Part shown: one piece after another, positions 25,577-33,673 of the stretch
How the letters are laid out: every line of letters begins with the position of its first letter
Numbering within the stretch: position 1 is the stretch's first letter
Program-made: the position numbers and the translations under genes
The notes under the pieces: model-generated
Told to the model about the DNA's origin: nothing
Databases searched by the model: none
Seen by the model: the letters and a program-made list of their open reading frames with translations, nothing else
Assembly (NCBI GenBank): GCA_004172865.1
Contig: SEBV01000001.1
Span: 62,001-126,000 of the forward strand
Source: Gammaproteobacteria bacterium
GTDB taxonomy: Bacteria; Pseudomonadota; Gammaproteobacteria; Pseudomonadales; Cellvibrionaceae
Direction: 5' to 3'
Length of the DNA stretch: 64,000 nt

Positions 25577-26725
25577 CTACTTTTTCGCTTCTCTAAAAAA
25601 ATTAAATGCCGGTAGCGTTGTATTTTCCTTGCTGGCATCGAAGAAGGCGCCATTTTCCCAATGCGAGCCTGTGCCCCATTGGGTTTTGCATTTGGTGGTG
25701 ATCCACGCGGGTTCCCAATAAATTAAACCGAGGCCGCCAGCATCCCGAATGGATTTGCTCAGTGCGAGTAAATAATCCAACTGGCCATTTGGTGTAGCGG
25801 GGTACTGCGGAAGTACCGAATCTTTCCACATAACATTGTCGGCTTTGTCGAAATTTTCCATGGTCCATGCGTAACCAGTTTCGACGACCATGACCGGTTT
25901 GCCTTGTGATGTTGTTAATTCGCGAATGGCGTCGCCAATGCCAGGGTTTCCGTCGACAGCGGTAACCTTATATTTCGACCATTGGGGATAATACGACAAA
26001 CCCATCACGTCGAAATCAGTGATGCCGTGTTTTGCCGCTTCAGGGAACCACCACAAACCATTTTCTGGTTGAGCGATATGTAAAACGATGGCGATTTTCT
26101 TTTTGTTGGTTTCACTGAAATCACGCACAGCTTTTATACCACTATTGAGTAGCGCGGCGTTGCGCTCCCAATTCATGTGCTCGCCTGTGGTTTTATCCTT
26201 TGGCTGCATAATTTCTACGTTGGTTTCGTTGCCCACCTGAACCATATTGGGCACTAAGTCCAGCGCACTTAATTTTTGCAAAGTGTCTTGTGTGTAATCG
26301 TAAAGCGCTTTGGCGAGTTCAGGAGTGCTTTCAATATCTTTCCATGCAGCGGGAATTTCCTGGCGCTGTGGGTCAGTCCAGGTATCGGAATAATGGAAGT
26401 CCAATAGCACGCGCATTTTGTTTTGCTTTGCGCGTTTAATCGTTTTTGCTACATCTTCAAAGTTGGAATATTTAGTCCAGGTTGCGTTGTGCCACAAGCG
26501 AACACGAACTATATCGGTACCGTAACTTGCAAAGATTTCAAAAGGATCTTTTGTTTTGCCGCGATCACGATAGATACCACCGCAATCTTCCATTTCGTTT
26601 ACGTAAGATAAATCTGCGCCGGTAAAAAAAGTTGTAGCTTTTGGTGATGAACTATCTTCGGCGTTTGCTGCGGTAATAAAAAATGACATTAATGCGATGC
26701 TAGAGATTGCGAATAATTTTTTCAT
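25577..26725 (-). CDS. Secreted GH53 endo-beta-1,4-galactanase (galactan-locus copy)
   Basis: A 382-residue GH53 enzyme with a signal peptide (cleavage likely after ITAANA, residue 22). Motifs are GADLSYVNEME, VRVRLWHN and LLDFHYSDTWTDPQRQ. The acid/base is Glu167 in VQVGNETNVEIM and the nucleophile Glu282 in VVETGYAWTM. It is about 48 residues longer than the plus-strand GH53 and clearly different in sequence, so the two are not a recent duplication. It lies between the TonB receptor and the GH2 gene on the same strand; a terminator separates it from the receptor and a REP-like palindrome from GH2. It should feed oligosaccharides to those partners. Confidence 0.95.
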   Translation of the reverse strand: MKKLFAISSIALMSFFITAANAEDSSSPKATTFFTGADLSYVNEMEDCGGIYRDRGKTKDPFEIFASYGTDIVRVRLWHNATWTKYSNFEDVAKTIKRAKQNKMRVLLDFHYSDTWTDPQRQEIPAAWKDIESTPELAKALYDYTQDTLQKLSALDLVPNMVQVGNETNVEIMQPKDKTTGEHMNWERNAALLNSGIKAVRDFSETNKKKIAIVLHIAQPENGLWWFPEAAKHGITDFDVMGLSYYPQWSKYKVTAVDGNPGIGDAIRELTTSQGKPVMVVETGYAWTMENFDKADNVMWKDSVLPQYPATPNGQLDYLLALSKSIRDAGGLGLIYWEPAWITTKCKTQWGTGSHWENGAFFDASKENTTLPAFNFFREAKK

Positions 26726-26788
26726 CTAGTCTCCGAATTTTTTTTGTGTGGCGTTGGATAGGTATAGTTAACAAAACCACATTAAGCA

Positions 26789-26815
26789 AAAAAAGGCGGC
26801 TACCGAAGTAGCCGC
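26789..26815 (-). terminator. UUCG-tetraloop terminator between the TonB receptor and GH53
   Basis: On the minus strand a perfect 8-bp stem (26815-26808 with 26803-26796) is closed by C(TTCG)G, the very stable UUCG tetraloop, and followed by a C and about seven T. It begins some 60 bases past the receptor stop and ends about 65 bases before the GH53 ATG. Confidence 0.9.
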
Positions 26816-26877
26816 GAATTTAAGGAGTAACTCAAACAGTTTTCAACAGAAAAATGATTAAAATTTCTAACAAAAAA

Positions 26878-29532
26878 TTAAAGCTTCCAGGTGAAATCTA
26901 TCAAATAGCTGCGGCCATAATCGTCATAACGTTTTAAGTTAACGGCTTCATTGTTTTGATACAAACGCAGCGGCTCGTTAGTTAAGTTGTACGCTTGAAA
27001 GCGAACGTTCCAGTGTTCGTTGATGTCGTAAGCCAAGCTGAACCCTAAACTTAATTCTGATTTGGTGGTGGTTAACTCAGAGCTATCCCATGAGAAAGCA
27101 CTGGTGTAAGCCGAGTGATATTTCCAGCCTAAACGCGCATCCACACCGTTTTTGCTGTACCACAAGTCGAGCGTGGCGCTGTCTCTTGCCAAGCCGGCCA
27201 TGGGTAATGGATTTGCTGCAGGTGCGAATTCATGGATGTTAGATTCAGCAAATGCGTAGTTTGAATAAACACCGAAGCCTTCAACGGGTAAGAATGTAAA
27301 TGGTGTTTGGAAGGTTGCTTCAAAACCTCTTACGAAACCACCTTTGCCGTTAACAGGTCCATAGATATCGAAATCAACACCATTTGAATTTTGAAATGTA
27401 CCGACTGTTGCATTGCCTATGTAGCTATCAATATCTTTGTAATAAGCGCTGATTGCTGCGAGTGATTCAGGCGCAAAATACCATTCGTAAGATACGTCGA
27501 GTTGATCTGCAGTAAAGGGTTTAAGTAATGGATTGCCTGCGCTACCGCCTGCGCCTGCGTTAATCGAACTGATATAAGCACCTGCACGCAACTCATCCAA
27601 TGGTGGGCGAGAAATTGCGCGAGCAGCACCAATACGAAGTTTATGTCCGTCTGCAAGATCAAGGTTCAAACTTGCGCTTGGTAGTGCTTTTGAATAATCC
27701 TCATCAATTGAGCGGCCGTCATTAATATTGTTTGCTAAGCCGTCGTTATATTCATAACTTTGGGTTTCAATTTTCACATAACGCACGCCAGCGTTGGCGT
27801 CGTAGTTGAGGCCAAACAAATCACCAGCGAAATCAAATTTAATGTAAGCCGCGTTATTTTTTTCGTCCACTTTCCAGTAGCGACCAACATTAACTTGCGC
27901 CAATTCGCGGTGATCACCACCGTAAATTAATTTAGCGGTTGCTGCGTAAGACGATGCGTTTAAAAACGGAATAGTGTCGAACGCGCCGAGGGTGTAAGAA
28001 CTCAAGAAATCAGTTGGAAAACTAACCGCGGTGTTTTGATCACTAGCATCAGTTCTTGGCATTACATAATCAGTCCAAATAACTTCTTTCTCGCGTTTAG
28101 CGCTACGTACGCCAAAACTTACACTTTTAAAATCGCCCACATCTAAATCGCGTTTGAAATCAAATTTACCGCTGGTCAAATCATCTTCCAGATTTGAACC
28201 TTCGTTAACATTGTTTATCCAGCTGTAAGACGCATGTTCCGGAGTCTGCAAGGGTGAGTCAGCAGGTGCAGTAATCGACGGAGTTCCACGTAAGTCGTAG
28301 CTAAAGGTTTCAGCATATTGATCGAGATAAATCGCATTCCAGTAGTTTTTACGTCTTGCTCTGGAATTAGAAATGTCCGCATCAATCGTCCAGTTTTCGA
28401 TACCGGTGTAGTTGAATTTTAAGCCTTGGGTCAAGCCAGTGTTTTCTTGTGAATAGCCTGCAATAACGTGGCGAATTGTACCTTCCCAGCCATTGATCGT
28501 GCCGGCAACAGCTCGGTTACCTTTCAGCACAACATTGGTGAGACGATTGTCAGCAATACCGTCTTTGTTGTTGTCGTTAATGCCCCAATCCGGATCCCAT
28601 GGGTTAGTACCTATGTCTTGCGCCCAGGTTTGGTTTTGTTGCTCATCCATCGCAAATTTTGTGTAGAGAATATCGTATTGGATATCGAGGTCATCGCTAG
28701 GTTTCCACTCTAGGGAGGTGTACAAACCATCGCGATTTTGTTCGAGCTTTTTAACTTCGCCCGCGACACCCCAAGGTGTGGTTCCCACTACGCCGGTGCC
28801 GGTTAAATCCAGCGCACCGTCACTAAAGCCCCAGCCTTGCAATGATGCGTAGGCGTTCTTTTGCTTCTGCTTGGAGAAGCCAGCTGCTATTGCAAATTCA
28901 TCGTTAAACTTATGCACGAACGATGCGCTGTAACGATTGCCTAGTGGGTTGTAATCAGGAATATCTTTACCGCTTTCGTTTTGTTGCAAGCCACCGCGAA
29001 CAACTACTTCAGGGCCGTTGTAAGAAAGTGGTGAAATGGTTTTTAAATTGATGGTGCCGGCGATGCCGCCTTCAACTAAGTCCGCAGATTGAGTTTTATA
29101 AACTTCGACACCCGATACCACTTCAGATGGATATTGTTCGTAACGAATTGCGCGGCCAGGTTCAGGGCTCGCGACTTCACGGCCATTTACTGTACCCAAC
29201 ACCATGCGTGGGCCAAGGCCACGAATGGCTGCCTGGCTTTCGTTGCCGCGGTCGCGCGCGCCGTTTACACCAGGCAAGCGAACTAATGCTTCGGCAACGG
29301 TAATAGCGGGCGTAGCGTTGATGTCATCCATGGATAGAGCTTCCATCACATGGGTGTTTTCTTGTTTTACGGCAATGGCTTTCTCAAGCGATGCGCGCAT
29401 ACCGGTAATGACGATCTCTTCTGGTTCTACCGCTGCTTCTTGCGCATTTACCGTTGGAATCAAACTGATTACGCCCAGCGCGAACAGTAGGCTCGCTTTG
29501 GACGCGTAGGTGGATGGAGTTGTGTATTTCAT
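26878..29532 (-). CDS. TonB-dependent outer-membrane receptor
   Basis: An 884-residue receptor. It has a signal peptide ending near residue 30 (IPTVNA), a TonB-box-like PEEIVITGMRASLEKA, a plug domain (about 60-175) with RLPGVNGARDRGNESQAAIRG, and a long beta-barrel ending in an aromatic residue pattern (YLIDFTWKL). The style is that of the TonB-Xanth-Caul group common in polysaccharide-using proteobacteria, and no SusD-like partner is present. Import of galactan or galacto-oligosaccharides is inferred from the GH53 and GH2 genes downstream. AGGAAG lies nine bases before the ATG. Its own terminator follows. Confidence 0.93.
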   Translation of the reverse strand: MKYTTPSTYASKASLLFALGVISLIPTVNAQEAAVEPEEIVITGMRASLEKAIAVKQENTHVMEALSMDDINATPAITVAEALVRLPGVNGARDRGNESQAAIRGLGPRMVLGTVNGREVASPEPGRAIRYEQYPSEVVSGVEVYKTQSADLVEGGIAGTINLKTISPLSYNGPEVVVRGGLQQNESGKDIPDYNPLGNRYSASFVHKFNDEFAIAAGFSKQKQKNAYASLQGWGFSDGALDLTGTGVVGTTPWGVAGEVKKLEQNRDGLYTSLEWKPSDDLDIQYDILYTKFAMDEQQNQTWAQDIGTNPWDPDWGINDNNKDGIADNRLTNVVLKGNRAVAGTINGWEGTIRHVIAGYSQENTGLTQGLKFNYTGIENWTIDADISNSRARRKNYWNAIYLDQYAETFSYDLRGTPSITAPADSPLQTPEHASYSWINNVNEGSNLEDDLTSGKFDFKRDLDVGDFKSVSFGVRSAKREKEVIWTDYVMPRTDASDQNTAVSFPTDFLSSYTLGAFDTIPFLNASSYAATAKLIYGGDHRELAQVNVGRYWKVDEKNNAAYIKFDFAGDLFGLNYDANAGVRYVKIETQSYEYNDGLANNINDGRSIDEDYSKALPSASLNLDLADGHKLRIGAARAISRPPLDELRAGAYISSINAGAGGSAGNPLLKPFTADQLDVSYEWYFAPESLAAISAYYKDIDSYIGNATVGTFQNSNGVDFDIYGPVNGKGGFVRGFEATFQTPFTFLPVEGFGVYSNYAFAESNIHEFAPAANPLPMAGLARDSATLDLWYSKNGVDARLGWKYHSAYTSAFSWDSSELTTTKSELSLGFSLAYDINEHWNVRFQAYNLTNEPLRLYQNNEAVNLKRYDDYGRSYLIDFTWKL

Positions 29533-29550
29533 GGCTCTGCTTCCTGTTTT

Positions 29551-29629
29551 ATAAGATTATAGTTTTATGTAAATATGGTATATATCATATTTATAATCTT
29601 ATATTCGTCATTAGATGCCATTTTGTCAA
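29551..29629 (-). promoter_or_regulatory. Promoter and nested inverted repeats upstream of the TonB receptor
   Basis: On the minus strand TTGACA (29629-29624), then GAATAT or TATAAG as a possible -10 at 17-20 bases. Just inside lies an 11-bp perfect inverted repeat (29551-29561 with 29592-29602) around a second near-palindrome (29572-29591, nine of ten positions). The outer arms can form a long leader hairpin, or the inner palindrome could be an operator. No regulator gene is adjacent. Confidence 0.6.
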
Positions 29630-29996
29630 GTATTGTATGATCATTTATTGCGATAGAAAGCCTTGATAATTATAGTCTTTTTAACTTTATCCCAGCATAT
29701 TCAAGGACTTTGATGCAGTATAGGCGGGTAAAAACATATCGCGCTTAAAAAAGTGATTTGATTTGCTATGTGTCCAAGTCCTTTAACTTCAATAAGTTGT
29801 ATGACTTTTAGAAATGTTTTTTTCGCGCGATCAAGACAGATAGTGCAACTTTTATTAATTTATGCGCCATTTCGGCCGGTTTGAAAATCTTTTAGATTTT
29901 GCGTTGCAATCGAATTCATTGGATTGGATATTTAGATTGCGCTGAAGAGTCTGTAACTTGGGTTGCCATAAAAACAACTCAATCTACGGTTTTGCT
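29630..29996. other. Divergent spacer between the TonB receptor and the pullulanase
   Basis: An AT-rich stretch with no credible gene. An 8-bp inverted repeat (AAGGACTT 29703-29710, AAGTCCTT 29776-29783) is separated by 65 bases. No clear promoter or strong ribosome-binding site was found for the pullulanase; the bases before its ATG are a weak ACGG. Confidence 0.5.
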
Positions 29997-32732
29997 ATGA
30001 ATAAAGTTCTTCAGGTTTTCACCCTCTTTTTATTTGGCTATGCAACTATGACATTTGCCACAACTGACAAACCGCTTATGGATTCTGCAGCACATTGGGT
30101 TGAGCCAGGCACCATACTTTTTATCAAGCAGTCCAACGCAACGCGGTTGGCGATTCAACCTAACTTCGTCACTTCATTTAAAAAACTTATTCCGATAACT
30201 GAAAATGCCAAGCAAACCGTGCAAGGTTTTCCACATCTAAACGATTTTTCTGCAGCGTCCATAAATTTACCGGCGGATGCTATCAAAACTTTGCTCAAGG
30301 GCGAGTTGTTACTAAATCAATACGATAAACAAGGCGCGCTACTGGCGAGTTCAAGTATTCAAACCGCAGGAATTATTGATGCGCTCTACACCGCTGGTGC
30401 TCAGGATGCGGATGAAATTTCTGATTTTGGTGCGAGCGTTCTAGCAGACGGTGTGCAATTTAAAGTCTGGTCTCCTACTGCAAAAACAGTGAATGTTTTA
30501 TTGTTCGACGCAAATAAAAAACCGCTGACGCCAGCGAAATTAATTATGCAAGAATATGGCGCGACGGGTGCGTGGGTAGCAAGGGGCGGTGCTGATTTAG
30601 CGTTTGCTTATTATCAATTTGAAGTCACGGTTTATCAGCCTACCACCAAAAAGGTTGAAACCTTGGTTGTGAGCGATCCTTACTCACATAGTTTGTCAAC
30701 TGATGGTTTTTATTCGCAAGTTATCGATTTGAATGATGCGAAAACACAGCCATCCAATTGGCGTGACCAAGCTAGCCCGCGTGTTGATGCTCCGGTAGAT
30801 AATATTTTGTATGAGCTGCATATTCGCGATTTTAGTGCGAGTGATACCAGTATTAAAAATGAAAATGTTCGCGGAAAATACGCTGCATTTTTAGAAAAGA
30901 ACAGCAACGGCGTTAAACACTTAAAAGAGTTGCGTGAAGCAGGTTTAAATGTAATTCACCTAATGCCGACATTCGATTTTGCTACGGTAAATCCTGATCC
31001 AGAAAAAACTATTTCGTTGGATGATAACCTGGAAAAAGTCTGTCGACTCAGTCCAAAAAATCCTGCCTGTACAAAAGATATTAATCCAAAGCAAAGCTTG
31101 CGTAGCTTGTTGGAAAGCCTCAATTCGCGCAGCGGCGATGCACAAGCGATTATCGAATCATTGCGTGAACAGGACAATTACAACTGGGGTTATGATCCTT
31201 TTCATTACACAGTGCCGCAATCGTCTTACGCCATTAATCCTGAAGGCAGTGCGCGAATTATTGAATTCCGTGAAATGATTGCGCAGCTGCATAACATGGG
31301 TTTTAAAGTCATTATGGATGTGGTTTACAACCATACGTTCGCCGCGGGTTTAAACGAAAAATCGGTGCTTGATAAAATAGTGCCGAATTATTATCACCGC
31401 TTGCATCCTGTCACTGGCGCCATTGAACAATCTACCTGTTGCAATAATACCGCCACTGAACATGTGATGATGGCGAAATTAATGACAGATTCTCTCGTGG
31501 TGTGGGCGCGGGATTATCGCATTAACGGTTTCCGTTTCGATTTAATGGGGCATCAACCCAAAGCTGTCATGTTAAAAGCGCGCGACGCCGTGCGCAAAAT
31601 TGATCCTGACACTTATTTTTACGGTGAAGGTTGGAATTTTGGCGAAGTTGAAAATAACAAACGTTTTGTGCAATCCACTCAACTTGAATTAGGTGGAACT
31701 GGAATCGGAACCTACACCGATAGGTTGCGAGATGCAGTGCGTGGCGGTTCAAGTATGGATAGCGGAAAAAATTTGCGCATCAATCAAGGTATCGGCAATG
31801 GTTTGTTTGTTGTACCAAATGAATCGCAGTCAGCTGATAATAACAAAGCAAAATATTTAAATTATATTGACCAAATTCAAATTGGTTTGGCCGGAAATTT
31901 AGCGGCATTCCCCTTAAAAAATGCTGTCGGTAAAGAGGTTGTTGGTAGCGGAGTGGATTACAACGGAAGTCCGGCGGGTTATGCAAAAGACCCTGCGGAT
32001 ACGATTAATTACGTGTCCAAACACGACAACCAAACCTTGTGGGACAACAATCAATATCGCATCGCCTATTCAGTTTCCAGCGCAGATCGTGTGCGCATGC
32101 AAGCGCTTTCACTTTCTTATCCATTACTGGCACAAGGCATTCCGTTCTTGCATATGGGCTGCGAATTTTTACGCTCAAAATCTTTTCTGCGCGATAGTTA
32201 CGATTATGGCGATTGGTTTAACGCAGTAGATTTTTCCAAGCAATCTAACAACTACGATGTAGGTTTGCCGCCTGCCGTAAAAGATAAAGACAATTGGCCA
32301 TTAATTGCGGATGTGCTGAAAAAATCTGAAGGACGCGATCACACAACGCCTGCGCAAATCGCATTGAGTAATAATCTATTTTTGGATTTTATAAAAATTC
32401 GCAGCAGCTCGCCGCTATTCCGGTTGCGAACTGCCGATGACATTATTAAGCGTGTGAGCTTCCCCAACTCTGGCGAAAAACATCAGCCCGGTTTAGTGGT
32501 TATGAAAATCGACAATACTGACGTCAACAACAATCTTGATCCATCCACACAGCAAATCATTGTGGTCTTTAATAATGGCGCAGTAAAACAAACTTTTACT
32601 TACGCAGATGCTAAACAATTTAGGCTGCACCCGGTTCAAGCTAAGGGTTCAGATTCATTAGTGAAAACGAGTAGTGCTAATACCAAAGGTTTTACGGTGC
32701 CTGCATTTACCACTGCAGTATTTGTGCGCTAG
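29997..32732 (+). CDS. pulA: Pullulanase-type alpha-1,6-glucosidase (GH13), secreted
   Basis: A 911-residue glycoside hydrolase that should cleave alpha-1,6 links in pullulan, starch or glycogen. The inner ATG (MNKVLQVFTLFLF) starts a signal peptide and is preferred over the frame start 39 bases upstream. A CBM48-like module (GVQFKVWSPTAKTVNVLLF) precedes the GH13 barrel. Barrel motifs are VIMDVVYNHT, GFRFDLMGHQ with nucleophile Asp515, YGEGWNFGE with acid/base Glu544, and the late KHDNQTLWDNN. A carboxyl-terminal domain of the DUF3372 type completes the protein. There is no lipobox, unlike Klebsiella PulA. A ThuA-like gene follows. It is divergent from the galactan receptor, but the substrates differ. 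Confidence 0.9.
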   Translation: MNKVLQVFTLFLFGYATMTFATTDKPLMDSAAHWVEPGTILFIKQSNATRLAIQPNFVTSFKKLIPITENAKQTVQGFPHLNDFSAASINLPADAIKTLLKGELLLNQYDKQGALLASSSIQTAGIIDALYTAGAQDADEISDFGASVLADGVQFKVWSPTAKTVNVLLFDANKKPLTPAKLIMQEYGATGAWVARGGADLAFAYYQFEVTVYQPTTKKVETLVVSDPYSHSLSTDGFYSQVIDLNDAKTQPSNWRDQASPRVDAPVDNILYELHIRDFSASDTSIKNENVRGKYAAFLEKNSNGVKHLKELREAGLNVIHLMPTFDFATVNPDPEKTISLDDNLEKVCRLSPKNPACTKDINPKQSLRSLLESLNSRSGDAQAIIESLREQDNYNWGYDPFHYTVPQSSYAINPEGSARIIEFREMIAQLHNMGFKVIMDVVYNHTFAAGLNEKSVLDKIVPNYYHRLHPVTGAIEQSTCCNNTATEHVMMAKLMTDSLVVWARDYRINGFRFDLMGHQPKAVMLKARDAVRKIDPDTYFYGEGWNFGEVENNKRFVQSTQLELGGTGIGTYTDRLRDAVRGGSSMDSGKNLRINQGIGNGLFVVPNESQSADNNKAKYLNYIDQIQIGLAGNLAAFPLKNAVGKEVVGSGVDYNGSPAGYAKDPADTINYVSKHDNQTLWDNNQYRIAYSVSSADRVRMQALSLSYPLLAQGIPFLHMGCEFLRSKSFLRDSYDYGDWFNAVDFSKQSNNYDVGLPPAVKDKDNWPLIADVLKKSEGRDHTTPAQIALSNNLFLDFIKIRSSSPLFRLRTADDIIKRVSFPNSGEKHQPGLVVMKIDNTDVNNNLDPSTQQIIVVFNNGAVKQTFTYADAKQFRLHPVQAKGSDSLVKTSSANTKGFTVPAFTTAVFVR

Positions 32733-32815
32733 CAACTAATAAATTAAGTAAAGGGCCTTGAAGCAAGTTTTAAAAACGGTAGAGTTGCCTGATCTAAACG
32801 CAGGTAGCTCACATC

Positions 32816-33580
32816 ATGAAAAAATCTGTTCTCTTGTTGGTCGGCATTTTAATGTTTGCGGCAAACTGCAGCTTTGCCGACAACCAATTTAAATTGCTCG
32901 TGCTGGCCATTCCCAATAAATATCATTACGAATATATTCCAGTTGCGCGCGACAGTTTGGAAAAGCTTGCTAAATTGCACGCATTTGAACTGGTGTGGAC
33001 TAATCAGCCGCAAACATTTGAAGGCGATTTAAACCAATACGCGGCAGTGATGTTTTTAAATACGCCGGGCGAAGAGCTGAACGAACAACAACGTAAAAAA
33101 TTTGAAGATTATATGCGTGCTGGTGGCAACGCCGTTGTTGTGCACCGCGCCATTATTACAGCGCCCAATGTGTGGCCTTGGTATGAACAATTGGTGGGAC
33201 GCTCATTCAAAATTCATCCCATGTTACAAACAGCGGTTGTTAATATTGCAGATAAAAAATTCCCCGCCACTTTTGGTTTGCCTGACCATTGGTTGTGGAG
33301 TGATGAGTGGTATGAGTTTACCAATCCGCATTCAGTAAAAATTAATCCCATCTTAAATGTTGATGAAACCAGTTACGATCCTACAAAAATCTGGCCGGGA
33401 CAGGTTGCAACCGGAATGGGTAAAAATCATCCGGTGAGTTGGTATCATCAACATGAAAAAGGTCGCGTATTTGTAACGGCGCTCGGGCACAACGTAGAAA
33501 TGTACAAAGATCCCAATTACCTTAATCATTTATTCGGCGGAATTTATTGGGCTGCTACCGGTAAAGGCATTCAACCGTAG
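32816..33580 (+). CDS. Secreted ThuA-like domain protein
   Basis: A 254-residue protein with a signal peptide (cleavage after FAANCSFA, about residue 21). The remaining chain has the ThuA pattern (flavodoxin/glutamine-amidotransferase-like fold, PF06283): AAVMFLNTPGEELNEQQRKKF, GGNAVVVHRA, then PVSWYHQHEKGRVFVTALGHN and YLNHLFGGIYWA. ThuA-like domains occur beside carbohydrate-use genes, and some are linked to sugar metabolism, but no activity is proven. It lies 83 bases after the pullulanase on the same strand and may be co-transcribed. Confidence 0.85.
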   Translation: MKKSVLLLVGILMFAANCSFADNQFKLLVLAIPNKYHYEYIPVARDSLEKLAKLHAFELVWTNQPQTFEGDLNQYAAVMFLNTPGEELNEQQRKKFEDYMRAGGNAVVVHRAIITAPNVWPWYEQLVGRSFKIHPMLQTAVVNIADKKFPATFGLPDHWLWSDEWYEFTNPHSVKINPILNVDETSYDPTKIWPGQVATGMGKNHPVSWYHQHEKGRVFVTALGHNVEMYKDPNYLNHLFGGIYWAATGKGIQP

Positions 33581-33673
33581 GGTTGAAGCAGGCAAAAGAA
33601 GTTGTCTTAAAAATCACGACAGCCGTGTTTGTGCGCGCTAAACTAGGGCTACTGTTATCTAGGTAGCTTTCAT

